Below are positions 26,516-34,223 of a stretch of DNA of 64,000 nucleotides, piece after piece. The position numbers and the translations under genes are program-made. The DNA lies in the NCBI GenBank assembly GCA_044433115.1, contig JAWXTY010000004.1, positions 18,675-82,674 of the forward strand, in the 5' to 3' direction. This stretch comes from CAKUIA01 sp044433115. Lineage in GTDB: Bacteria; Verrucomicrobiota; Verrucomicrobiia; Opitutales; Intestinicryptomonadaceae. Position 1 is the first letter of the stretch. Each line of letters starts with the position of its first letter. Below the pieces are notes generated by a model that was given only the letters and a program-made list of their open reading frames with translations, was not told the origin of the DNA and ran no database searches.

Positions 26516-27964
26516 TTACTTAACCTTTAATACATTCTTAGCAAATGCAACTTCTTCATCAGTTAAAAACTTCTTAGTTAAGAACTCGTCAACTAATTCC
26601 TTCTTTGTAGTATAAGCCTTTTCCTTAGCTATACATTTAATTGCGAGCTTCAAAGACTCTTCTCTTAATACCTTATCATCGCCCATTTTAGCAAAGATTT
26701 TATTTATATCATGAACAGTCATTTGATTTGAAAATACAGTTACTACGCCCTTGTGCTTAATACCTTCAGGAGTCATCAAAGTATCTATTAGCATAGTCCT
26801 TGCCTCTTCATCGCCCCTTCTAACTAGTATATCCATATAGTCATAATTTTTTGTACTCTTAAAAACCTTCATCAACTCAACATTTACAGCCTTACTTGAC
26901 ATTCTACTTAAAGCATAAGTAGCTGCTCTCTTTACAGAAGGCTTAGTAGAAGTAGCTAAAGTTATGAGTTTTGCAATATCTGAGTCTTTTGAAATAAATT
27001 CGCTACAATACATAGCCTCAAGAGCTACAATACTATCGCTTTCTTTTATTTCAGAACTAATAATATCTACAAACTTCGCATCGCCAGAATTTGCAAAAGA
27101 ACGAAGAGCAACCACCTTGCCAACTTCAGACATATTAGGATAAGCCTTAATTAAGATAGCAGAATTTGCATAAGTTCTTCCTGCGTCATAAGCTAATCTA
27201 CCTGCAACTTTAAAGCCTTCGCCTTCTTTTACTATAATTGCGTCTAAGTAAGGGATTGCATTTGAACCTTCTAGCTTAACACGCACTGGCAAAGCAGCTA
27301 AAAAGTCTGCAGGCACTTCTGCCAATATCTTCTTAGCAGTGGCAACATCAGTGCTTACAGCCGCTTCAGCCATTTTCACTAAAGAAAAGCTTTTAGTATC
27401 AGCAAGCTGTGCAGTAGCTTTAAAAGACATTAAAGCATTAAGAGAGTCCTTAGAAACTATATTGCCTAAGCACTCCAAAGCCACACGCACAACTTCTTGA
27501 TTTTTAGAAGCTAAGCACTTTACTATAGAAGGAACAGCTGCTTTAGCGTCCATCAAAGCCAATGCTCCCATTATAGTAGATTTAGCCTTATCGTCTGCAT
27601 TAGGCAAAGCTTGAATTAAAAGCTTTTGAGCCTTTTGAGAACCTATGCCAAGCAAAACATTCACAGCTGGTGTAGAAAACTTATCGCTTTCTAAGAACTT
27701 AGCAACAGCCTCTACACTCTTTTCAGTTGCACAATTTTTCAATAGTGTCGAAATCTGTCTAAAAGCGTCTTCAGTGATAGCCTTATCAGCAAGCTCTGCC
27801 AATAATTGAGCTTCAACTTTAGAAGCCTCAGCTGGTATATTAGACTTAACATAAAGCTCGTTATACCAATCTAAAGAGTCGCCACTTTTGAACTTAGCTA
27901 TATCGCCTGCAAAAGCAAAATTCGACACAGATAAACACGCTAAAATATAAATTAAATTTCTCAT
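26516..27964 (-). CDS. Secreted HEAT-repeat protein
   Basis: A 482-residue protein with a signal peptide ending around AFA (residues 1-19) followed by helical repeats. Recurrent segments such as AVPSIVKCLASKNQEVVRVA and its neighbours have the HEAT/PBS-lyase-like pattern of paired helices with conserved Ala, Val and Leu. No catalytic motif is present, so it is presumably a periplasmic protein-protein interaction solenoid. Similar proteins are frequent beside Gfo/Idh/MocA oxidoreductases in PVC bacteria. Here it starts 16 bp after the stop of such an oxidoreductase and is probably in its operon. Confidence 0.8.
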   Translation of the reverse strand: MRNLIYILACLSVSNFAFAGDIAKFKSGDSLDWYNELYVKSNIPAEASKVEAQLLAELADKAITEDAFRQISTLLKNCATEKSVEAVAKFLESDKFSTPAVNVLLGIGSQKAQKLLIQALPNADDKAKSTIMGALALMDAKAAVPSIVKCLASKNQEVVRVALECLGNIVSKDSLNALMSFKATAQLADTKSFSLVKMAEAAVSTDVATAKKILAEVPADFLAALPVRVKLEGSNAIPYLDAIIVKEGEGFKVAGRLAYDAGRTYANSAILIKAYPNMSEVGKVVALRSFANSGDAKFVDIISSEIKESDSIVALEAMYCSEFISKDSDIAKLITLATSTKPSVKRAATYALSRMSSKAVNVELMKVFKSTKNYDYMDILVRRGDEEARTMLIDTLMTPEGIKHKGVVTVFSNQMTVHDINKIFAKMGDDKVLREESLKLAIKCIAKEKAYTTKKELVDEFLTKKFLTDEEVAFAKNVLKVK

Positions 27965-27980
27965 AATATTCTCCCCTTAA

Positions 27981-29300
27981 TTAAGATAATTGCCAATCGC
28001 CATAAAAAGAACGTGAGCACATTCTATTAGCTGCGTCATCGCCTATTACCTGTTCATTTTTGTAATCCCACTTAATAGTTCTGCCAGTTCTGTAAGCAAT
28101 TTCGCCAACCAAACAAGCTGAATTAGACCTATGTGCAGTTTCTATGTCAGTTGCAGTTGGTCTTCTATTTATTATTGAATTTATGAAAGCAAAGTTGTGA
28201 GTACCCATTGAATTTGCATTAGCACCGATAACCCCATATAAACGAGTTCCATCTGTAGGTACTTTTTGGTCTAATAGAGAAGAAGGTGTACTGTGCATTC
28301 TTGATCTATCTACATAAATAGTGCCGTTTTCGCCAATAAATTCAACACCTGGGCGAGAACTATCGCCTCTAACGTCAAAAATTTCGCCATTTTCATATTC
28401 CATTTCAATATGAAATTCTATAGGTTGGTCGTAGAAACCTCCCAATTTTGGCCACACAACATTCTTAGGAGTAACCTTAATAGGTCCTTTGTGGTCATAG
28501 CCCAAAGCCCAGTGAGCAATATCAATGTGGTGAGCACCCCAGTCTGCTATCTTACCTGCACTATACGCTGACATAAAACGCCAAGTAGTAAATGCCTTAA
28601 ATGGATGGAAAGATGTACGAGCTGCAGGACCTTGCCACATTTCCCAATCGAAACCTTCAGGAATAGCTTCTGGAGCTAGAGGAGCAATATCCTCATTCTT
28701 TGGCAAAGTAATATTAACTTTATGTACCTTACCTAAAACGCCATTTCTAATCAATTCAGCAACATACAAGAAAGTATTCAAAGAGCGTTGCCAAGAACCT
28801 GTTTGCCAGATAACTCCATTACGCTTAATAGCATTACACAAAGCTCTACCTTCAGCTATAGTTCTAGTAACTGGTTTTTCGCCGTGTACGTCCTTGCCAG
28901 CATTTGCAGCTGCTATATCAATAATTGCGTGCCAGTTATCTGGGCAAGCTGTTGTGATTGCGTCAATATCGTCTCTTGCAAGCACTTCCCTAAAATCTTT
29001 AAATATAGGTATATTTTTCTTTTGACTTTCATTGAAAGCTCCAGCACCTAGAGTGCCATTATGCTTATATCCATATTTATCATAAGAGTCGCAAACGTCG
29101 CACAATGCAATCATTTCAACTCTCTTATCACTTATAAAAGTTCTAGTATTTGCTGTACCCATAGTACCCAAACCTATAGATGCCATTACCACCCTATTAC
29201 TTGGAGCAACACTGCCAGCTTTGCCCAAGACAGAAGATGGCACTACCATTGGTGCTACACTAGCAAGTCCTAAGCTTTTTAAAAAACTTCTTCTCTTCAT
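27981..29300 (-). CDS. Twin-arginine-exported Gfo/Idh/MocA family oxidoreductase
   Basis: A 439-residue NAD(P)-dependent dehydrogenase of the sugar and inositol oxidoreductase family. The N-terminus MKRRSFLKSLGLASVAPMVV carries the twin-arginine motif RRSFLK, implying export folded with its cofactor. The frame is open 14 codons upstream, but the ATG at 29300 begins the Tat signal. The Rossmann motif is IGLGTMG, the cofactor/catalytic EKPVTRT follows, and GKIADWGAHHIDIAHWALG contains the conserved His pair of the substrate domain. Members of this PVC-expanded subgroup act on sugars or derivatives; the substrate is unknown. Confidence 0.9.
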   Translation of the reverse strand: MKRRSFLKSLGLASVAPMVVPSSVLGKAGSVAPSNRVVMASIGLGTMGTANTRTFISDKRVEMIALCDVCDSYDKYGYKHNGTLGAGAFNESQKKNIPIFKDFREVLARDDIDAITTACPDNWHAIIDIAAANAGKDVHGEKPVTRTIAEGRALCNAIKRNGVIWQTGSWQRSLNTFLYVAELIRNGVLGKVHKVNITLPKNEDIAPLAPEAIPEGFDWEMWQGPAARTSFHPFKAFTTWRFMSAYSAGKIADWGAHHIDIAHWALGYDHKGPIKVTPKNVVWPKLGGFYDQPIEFHIEMEYENGEIFDVRGDSSRPGVEFIGENGTIYVDRSRMHSTPSSLLDQKVPTDGTRLYGVIGANANSMGTHNFAFINSIINRRPTATDIETAHRSNSACLVGEIAYRTGRTIKWDYKNEQVIGDDAANRMCSRSFYGDWQLS

Positions 29301-29462
29301 ATATTCCTTCTTATTTTTACAAAATATAACTTTCAAAATCATTAAACCCCAGACCTTAAAAAGTTACATTTAAAACATTAATTTTTCAACTTTAAACGAT
29401 ACATTCAAGCAAAGCCCTTGTAAAGCTTTTTTAGGCTATTTTACTTGATTTCAATAAGATTG

Positions 29463-30479
29463 TTATTGAGATTTTTTGAGATAATTTGAGATAACTTGAG
29501 ATATTGCAATTAGGCTTTCACTTGGGCTATCAAAAGCTAAATCACAACCTGTAGAAAACACAAAAGCCTTAGTTTTTCCAATATCCAAGCATTGCTTTGT
29601 CTTTAGTATTGTTTCTTCTTTTGAGCAGTTTAAAATGTCGCTTCTTGGGTTTAAATTTCCTCCAAAACTCTTCTTAGCTTTCAAAGCCTTTTCTCGCAAT
29701 ACACTCAAATTGACATTTGAACAAACACTTATATTATGACAGCGACTTTCACAAATTTCATCTAAAAGCTCATTTACATCTCCACACAAAAAGAAAGAAC
29801 TAAGTAAACCTAAGTCATTTATATAATCAAATAAATCATTTTCAAAAGGCAAAAGCTCCTTAAAGAAATCTATATCTAAATTACTACAAAGTGGCTCAAC
29901 AACTGCAACTACATCTACCCCACGCTCTGCATAAGCTTTTATAGTCTTTAATTGTATATCCCTACAATAAGCCAAAAGAGGGATTAGGCTATCTGCCCTA
30001 TTTGCTATATCCTCCAATAAAGCACGCCCACGCAACTGATACGCAAGAGTCAAAACACCACTTACAAGAGCATATAAAGCAGTATTGTCGCCAAGCTCTG
30101 CCCTTATAGACTCTATCGCATCTAATACACATTTTAGCCTACCTGAATTTGGCTCATAGACATTTAAATCGCTCAAAGACCCCTTCGCCAATGGGTGCTT
30201 AATCACAGCAGGAGGCATTTTATCTAAATACTTTACTCCACAACCCAAAAGCTCTGCCTCTATCTGTAAATCAAAACAAAGAGGTATCCCATCTGCATTA
30301 TATAGCTTAGCCGACTTTACAACTCCCTTAGCAATCAAATCTGAACTAGACAAAAAGTCTTTTAGCCCAACTTCTAAAACTTTCGCAGCATGGACTCCCA
30401 CAAAAGGCACAAAAGGAACTTTTTCACCTTCGCCCCCCTTAAGCACATTAATCAAATTCTCTCTCCTTGAAATTTTCAT
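29463..30479 (-). CDS. Uroporphyrinogen-decarboxylase-family protein, likely not true HemE
   Basis: A 338-residue protein of the URO-D superfamily, which includes heme-pathway decarboxylases and methyltransferases such as MtaA and CmuA. The start RRENLINVLKGGEGEKVPFVP and the final GCDLAFDSPSESLIA, a variant of the GC-x-x-x-x-x-TP-x-EN motif, place it here. The HemE substrate-binding start (RQAGRY) is absent, so tetrapyrrole decarboxylation is unlikely. A methyl- or one-carbon-transfer role is the better guess. It is followed leftward by the Tat oxidoreductase after about 160 bp. Confidence 0.78.
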   Translation of the reverse strand: MKISRRENLINVLKGGEGEKVPFVPFVGVHAAKVLEVGLKDFLSSSDLIAKGVVKSAKLYNADGIPLCFDLQIEAELLGCGVKYLDKMPPAVIKHPLAKGSLSDLNVYEPNSGRLKCVLDAIESIRAELGDNTALYALVSGVLTLAYQLRGRALLEDIANRADSLIPLLAYCRDIQLKTIKAYAERGVDVVAVVEPLCSNLDIDFFKELLPFENDLFDYINDLGLLSSFFLCGDVNELLDEICESRCHNISVCSNVNLSVLREKALKAKKSFGGNLNPRSDILNCSKEETILKTKQCLDIGKTKAFVFSTGCDLAFDSPSESLIAISQVISNYLKKSQ

Positions 30480-30858
30480 ACTACACGACTATAATCACTA
30501 CAATTCATACTCTATGCAAGATTAATCTTTTTAGCCACAGATGAAACAGATGAAAGCCTAACCTAATTTCCTTTGCACCCTCAAGTGCAAAGCCTAAAAT
30601 CTTAAATAAAAAATGTATATAACTTGAAAAATATCCTTATTTTTCAATGGATGGGGTTTTTGTTAAATTATCTTTAATTTTTTCAAAATTAATTTAATTT
30701 AACAAAAAGAAGAGTGGGCAACCGACTAGCACCCCTAAAAAACACACTAATCAACAACTTTCAACTAAGCCCAAACTATGGCTCAAAGCACTGCTTTGTT
30801 TCAGGTTTTAAGGACGGGAACTAAGTCCTTAATGGGGTTTGGGGCAAAGCCCCAATAT
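30480..30858. other. 379-bp intergenic region upstream of the UroD-like gene
   Basis: Holds AT-rich sequence with a partial palindrome at about 30655-30710 (TTGTTAAATTATC on one side, TTTAATTTAACAA on the other). A palindromic repeat follows at 30796-30853 beside the larB stop. No credible ORF or RNA gene is seen. Confidence 0.6.
30796..30853. repeat. Palindromic intergenic repeat, copy A
   Basis: TTGTTTCAGG, then AAGGAC-GGGAACTAA-GTCCTT, then GGGGC-AAA-GCCCC. The same three blocks in the same order occur at 56049-56111. The last hairpin lies 6 bp from the larB stop and could act as a transcript end, though no T run follows. Confidence 0.65.
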
Positions 30859-31602
30859 CTAAATCTTCCCATTTCCCTTAGCCTTGCAAATTAAATGAGC
30901 GTTGTAGGCAGCTCCATAGCCATTGTCTATATTTACAATGCTTACGCCATTTGCACAAGAGTTAATCATAGTTAAGAGGGCAGATAGACCTTCGAAGGCA
31001 GCTCCATAGCCTACGCTAGTGGGGACGGCGATTACGGGGCGTTTGATTAGACCTGCTAAGACAGTGGGGAGAGCTCCCTCCATACCTGCGATAGCGATGA
31101 CGACGTCGGCTTTTGCGATTTTGTCTACTTGGGACAATATTCTATGAATGCCAGCGACGCCGCAGTCGTAGAAGCATTCGACTTCGTTGCCTAAGAACTG
31201 GGCAGTAAACTTTGCTTCTTGGGCTACAGACATATCTGAAGTGCCGGCAGTAACGATAGCAATCTTGTGGCAGAGGGGCTTGGGCTTGGTATTTCTTATG
31301 CAAGCAATTCTGCCTATTTTGCATATATTTATGTTTTTGAAATTTGCTTCGAGCAAGCTTATAGCCTCGTCTTTTAGTCGAGTTATGAGGACTTCGCCAT
31401 TTTGTGCTAAGATACAAGAGGCAATTTCTACAATTTGCTCAGGCGTTTTGGACGCTCCGAATATGACTTCGCCTACGCCAGTGCGTTTCTGCCTTGAAAT
31501 GTCTATGCGAGTATGCCCTAAGTCTTTGTAGGAAAAGTTATCTACTAAATCCTTAAGCTCTGCTGGAGTTTTGCCCTCAAAAAGTTTTTCTAAATTATCC
31601 AT
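30859..31602 (-). CDS. larB: LarB, nickel pincer cofactor biosynthesis carboxylase/hydrolase
   Basis: A 247-residue protein of the LarB family, which carboxylates and hydrolyses nicotinic acid adenine dinucleotide as the first step of nickel-pincer nucleotide synthesis. The C-terminal half is PurE-like: IVTAGTSDMSVAQEA, then DVVIAIAGMEGALPTVLAGL and AVPTSVGYGA. The N-terminal segment FGASKTPEQ is also typical. The start overlaps the end of larE by 8 bp, so translation is coupled. It is the last gene of larC-larE-larB. Confidence 0.95.
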   Translation of the reverse strand: MDNLEKLFEGKTPAELKDLVDNFSYKDLGHTRIDISRQKRTGVGEVIFGASKTPEQIVEIASCILAQNGEVLITRLKDEAISLLEANFKNINICKIGRIACIRNTKPKPLCHKIAIVTAGTSDMSVAQEAKFTAQFLGNEVECFYDCGVAGIHRILSQVDKIAKADVVIAIAGMEGALPTVLAGLIKRPVIAVPTSVGYGAAFEGLSALLTMINSCANGVSIVNIDNGYGAAYNAHLICKAKGNGKI

Positions 31603-32380
31603 TCATATTTCCCATTTTATAAGGCGATAAGTCTATAGAGACAAACTTAAAGCCTAGCTCTTTTAGCTTTGTATTGATTTTTTCTTTGATATTTGCTTCA
31701 AAGATTTTGTTGAAGTCTGCTTGAGCTAGCTCTATTCTGGCACAAGAGCCGTGCTTGCGTAGCCTAAATATATTAAAGCCTAGTTCTCGCAGAAAATTTT
31801 CTCCAGCGTCGACAAGGGATAGCTCTGCAATGCTGATTTTTGTGCCAACTTCAAAGCGTGTCATTAGGCAAGCATAGGCAGGCTTTTGAGAGAGTTCAAC
31901 AAGCCCTAAGCCTATTGCTAAGGCACGAATGTCAGCTTTTGTGAACTTTGCGTCTAACAATGGGCTTGCGATTTTCAACTCAGCTAATGCCTTCATACCC
32001 AAGCGATAGTCTGACAAATCGTCATAATTTGTGCCATCACAAAGAGTCTCAAAACCATTTTCTCTAGCTAGTTCAAGCAAAGCACTAAATAGCCCTAACT
32101 TGCATATATAACATCTATTGGCTGGGTTGTTTTCAATTTCTTTAGGCAAGCCTCGCTCTAAAACTATGCGTTTTACGCCATATTTTGCACAAAGTGCAGT
32201 GCCATAATCAAGTTCTTGAGTCATCATATAAGGCGATTTTGCAACTAGAGCTAAGACATTGCCTGCCCCCAAGATTTTTACAGCAAAGCCAAGCAAGACA
32301 GAGCTATCTAAGCCACCTGACAATGCTATAGCTACTTTACCATAGCCCTTTAATATGCTCTCTAAGTTCTCTTTTTTCAC
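31595..32380 (-). CDS. larE: LarE, ATP-dependent sacrificial sulfur transferase
   Basis: A 261-residue PP-loop enzyme that converts the two carboxylates of the pyridinium dinucleotide to thiocarboxylates. The PP-loop is SGGLDSS (21-27). Cys171 in the context KPAYACLMTRF aligns with the sacrificial cysteine of the single-cysteine LarE type. A CYIC pair at residues 90-93 is the other conserved cysteine site. The gene begins 3 bp after larC and overlaps larB by 8 bp. Assignment is secure; whether sulfur comes from the cysteine itself or an Fe-S cluster cannot be settled by eye. Confidence 0.95.
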   Translation of the reverse strand: MKKENLESILKGYGKVAIALSGGLDSSVLLGFAVKILGAGNVLALVAKSPYMMTQELDYGTALCAKYGVKRIVLERGLPKEIENNPANRCYICKLGLFSALLELARENGFETLCDGTNYDDLSDYRLGMKALAELKIASPLLDAKFTKADIRALAIGLGLVELSQKPAYACLMTRFEVGTKISIAELSLVDAGENFLRELGFNIFRLRKHGSCARIELAQADFNKIFEANIKEKINTKLKELGFKFVSIDLSPYKMGNMNG

Positions 32381-32383
32381 AGA

Positions 32384-33970
32384 CTAAAATCCCTCTAAGT
32401 CCCTAGATAAATCCATTATAGGCAAAGCCTGCTCGAGAGCGATACGCTTTTTGTCCTCAAACTCCACCTTAGAACGTGGATATGCCTTGCAAGTAGACTC
32501 CTTTAGAGCAACTTTTCCAAAAGGCGTATCTTTTTCTGAGTGCTTTCTTGGCAAAACATACCTCGACTTAAGCTCTCGCCTAATGCCATAAGTTGTGGAA
32601 TTTTTCATAAATATATCCAAGAGCCTCGACTCGTCAGAAGGCTTGCAAACAAGAGAAACTTTTTGAGCAAGCCTGCCCTTTTTCATATATATAGCCTCTT
32701 GCCAAGCATCTAAAGCTCCTGCATTTAAAAGTTCTTCGAGCAAGAAAGATAAGTCCTCAGGTGTCATATCGTCTATATTTGTGCTAAGCTCGACTATGTC
32801 CTCTGTAGCTAGGCTTGAGCCGAAATCCTCTGTATCTAGCAAATATATACGCAAAATATTTGTGAGCTTTTGAGAGTCCTTATGCCCTATGCCTATGCCA
32901 GTAGCAAGCATTTTACCAGAAAACTTTGCGTTAAATTCATCTACAGTACTTGCGATAATGCCAGCTCCAGTAGGGGTTGTACACTCAAAACTATCGCCAT
33001 TTAGAGTAGCTGGTATGCCCTCCATTAATAAGGCAGTCGCAGGTGCAGGAACAGACAATATTCCGTGAGCACAGCGAACTTGCCCACCTCCTAGCTCAAT
33101 GGAAGTTGCATAAACTTTGTCTATGTTAAAGTAGTCTAAGGCAATCGCACTTGCAACGATGTCGACAATGGAGTCTACTGCCCCAATCTCGTGAAAGGCA
33201 ACTTCGTCTATACTCTTGGAATGTACCTTCGCCTCTGCCTTTGCAATCCTTTCAAATATATCAATAGCAATATCCTTCGCCCTCCCAGAAATCCCAGAAG
33301 CCAAAATCATAGCCTTTATATCCCCATAATTCCTATGCGAATGATGATGGGAATGAGCGTGAGAATGAGCGTGAGAATGAGCATCGTGCGAGTGGGAATG
33401 TGCGTGCGAATGACTATGAGAATGTTCACAATGACTATGCGAGTAGGAATGATTATCCTCTTCGTGCGAATGTTCACAATGACTATGCGAGTGGGAATGC
33501 GAGTGATGAGGGCGAGAATGATTATGCCCATCGTGTGCGTCCTGCGAATGTGCGTGATGACTATGCTCTTTATGCCCATCGTGTGCGTCCTGCGAATGTG
33601 CGTGATGACAATCTTCGTGCGAATGTTTATCCTCACAATGGCAATGCTCGTGAGCTTCATGCGAATGTTTATCCTCACAATGGCAATGCTCGTGAGCTTC
33701 ATGCGAATGTTTATCCTCACAATGACAATGCTCGTGAGCTTCATGCGAATGTCCTTTACACTGGCAAGCATTGCCCTCGCAGATAACTTTCAGCTGAGTT
33801 CCACTTATGCCATTTTTCATTCTAGTTGAAACATCAAGCTCATACTCTCTAATATTCAGCTTCGCAAGCTCCTCTTTCAAATAATCAAGGGGCAAACCCA
33901 AGTCCAAGAACGCCGCCACGTTCATATCCCCACTAATACCTGAATTACAATTATAATATAAAGCTCTCAT
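32384..33970 (-). CDS. larC: LarC, nickel insertase, with exceptional His-rich insert
   Basis: A 528-residue LarC, the CTP-dependent cyclometallase that puts nickel into the pincer cofactor. The N-terminus (MRALYYNCNSGISGDM) and the C-terminal blocks FHEIGAVDSIVDIV, TPTGAGI and ELSTNIDDMTPED are canonical. Residues 73-212 (33335-33754) are an insertion with 56 histidines and several cysteines. It begins with 14-residue tandem repeats (CEDKHSHEAHEHCH) and ends in His-Ser and His-Ala dipeptides. Family members are usually near 400 residues with at most a short His tract, so the extra length is this insert. It is expected to bind or store nickel. It leads the larC-larE-larB operon. Confidence 0.95.
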   Translation of the reverse strand: MRALYYNCNSGISGDMNVAAFLDLGLPLDYLKEELAKLNIREYELDVSTRMKNGISGTQLKVICEGNACQCKGHSHEAHEHCHCEDKHSHEAHEHCHCEDKHSHEAHEHCHCEDKHSHEDCHHAHSQDAHDGHKEHSHHAHSQDAHDGHNHSRPHHSHSHSHSHCEHSHEEDNHSYSHSHCEHSHSHSHAHSHSHDAHSHAHSHAHSHHHSHRNYGDIKAMILASGISGRAKDIAIDIFERIAKAEAKVHSKSIDEVAFHEIGAVDSIVDIVASAIALDYFNIDKVYATSIELGGGQVRCAHGILSVPAPATALLMEGIPATLNGDSFECTTPTGAGIIASTVDEFNAKFSGKMLATGIGIGHKDSQKLTNILRIYLLDTEDFGSSLATEDIVELSTNIDDMTPEDLSFLLEELLNAGALDAWQEAIYMKKGRLAQKVSLVCKPSDESRLLDIFMKNSTTYGIRRELKSRYVLPRKHSEKDTPFGKVALKESTCKAYPRSKVEFEDKKRIALEQALPIMDLSRDLEGF

Positions 33971-34107
33971 CTAAATCTTTCCCATTTTAACGTTTCCTAA
34001 AATTCTTAATTAAATTGCCCAAAACAATTCTATACAGACCTCATTACTAACTAGCCTTCTTCACAAAAAATTAGAACAAATTTCCCCCAATCTTTCAAGC
34101 ACAATCT

Positions 34108-34139
34108 TGAAAAAGCTGTTCTCTCGAACAGCTTTTTCA
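34108..34139. terminator. Strong bidirectional hairpin downstream of the secretin gene
   Basis: Perfect 14-bp stem TGAAAAAGCTGTTC/GAACAGCTTTTTCA with a TCTC loop. The A and T runs are part of the stem. It lies between the secretin gene end and the larC start, insulating the two leftward operons. Confidence 0.75.
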
Positions 34140-34161
34140 GTGGACAGTGGACAGCTTTTTC

Positions 34162-34199
34162 AAAAAAAAGAGCGTTGCAAGTTGGTACTCGCAAAGCTC
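34162..34199 (-). terminator. Terminator of the secretin operon (leftward)
   Basis: Read leftward: GAGC-TTTGC loop GCAA-CGCTC followed by eight T residues, 25 bp after the secretin stop. Confidence 0.8.
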
Positions 34200-34223
34200 C
34201 TTAACGAAAAATTATATTAAATA

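Noticed and set aside
33420..33760. CRISPR-like regularly spaced repeats
   Set aside because: The repeats are imperfect, in frame with LarC and lack unique spacers; they encode His-rich tandem peptides.
33191..33829. Three long overlapping frames on both strands across the larC insert (33191-33829 +, 33316-33771 -, 33400-33786 +)
   Set aside because: They are shadows of the His-rich codon repeat; the translations are low-complexity Met/Arg/Val or Asn/Val strings with no start signals.
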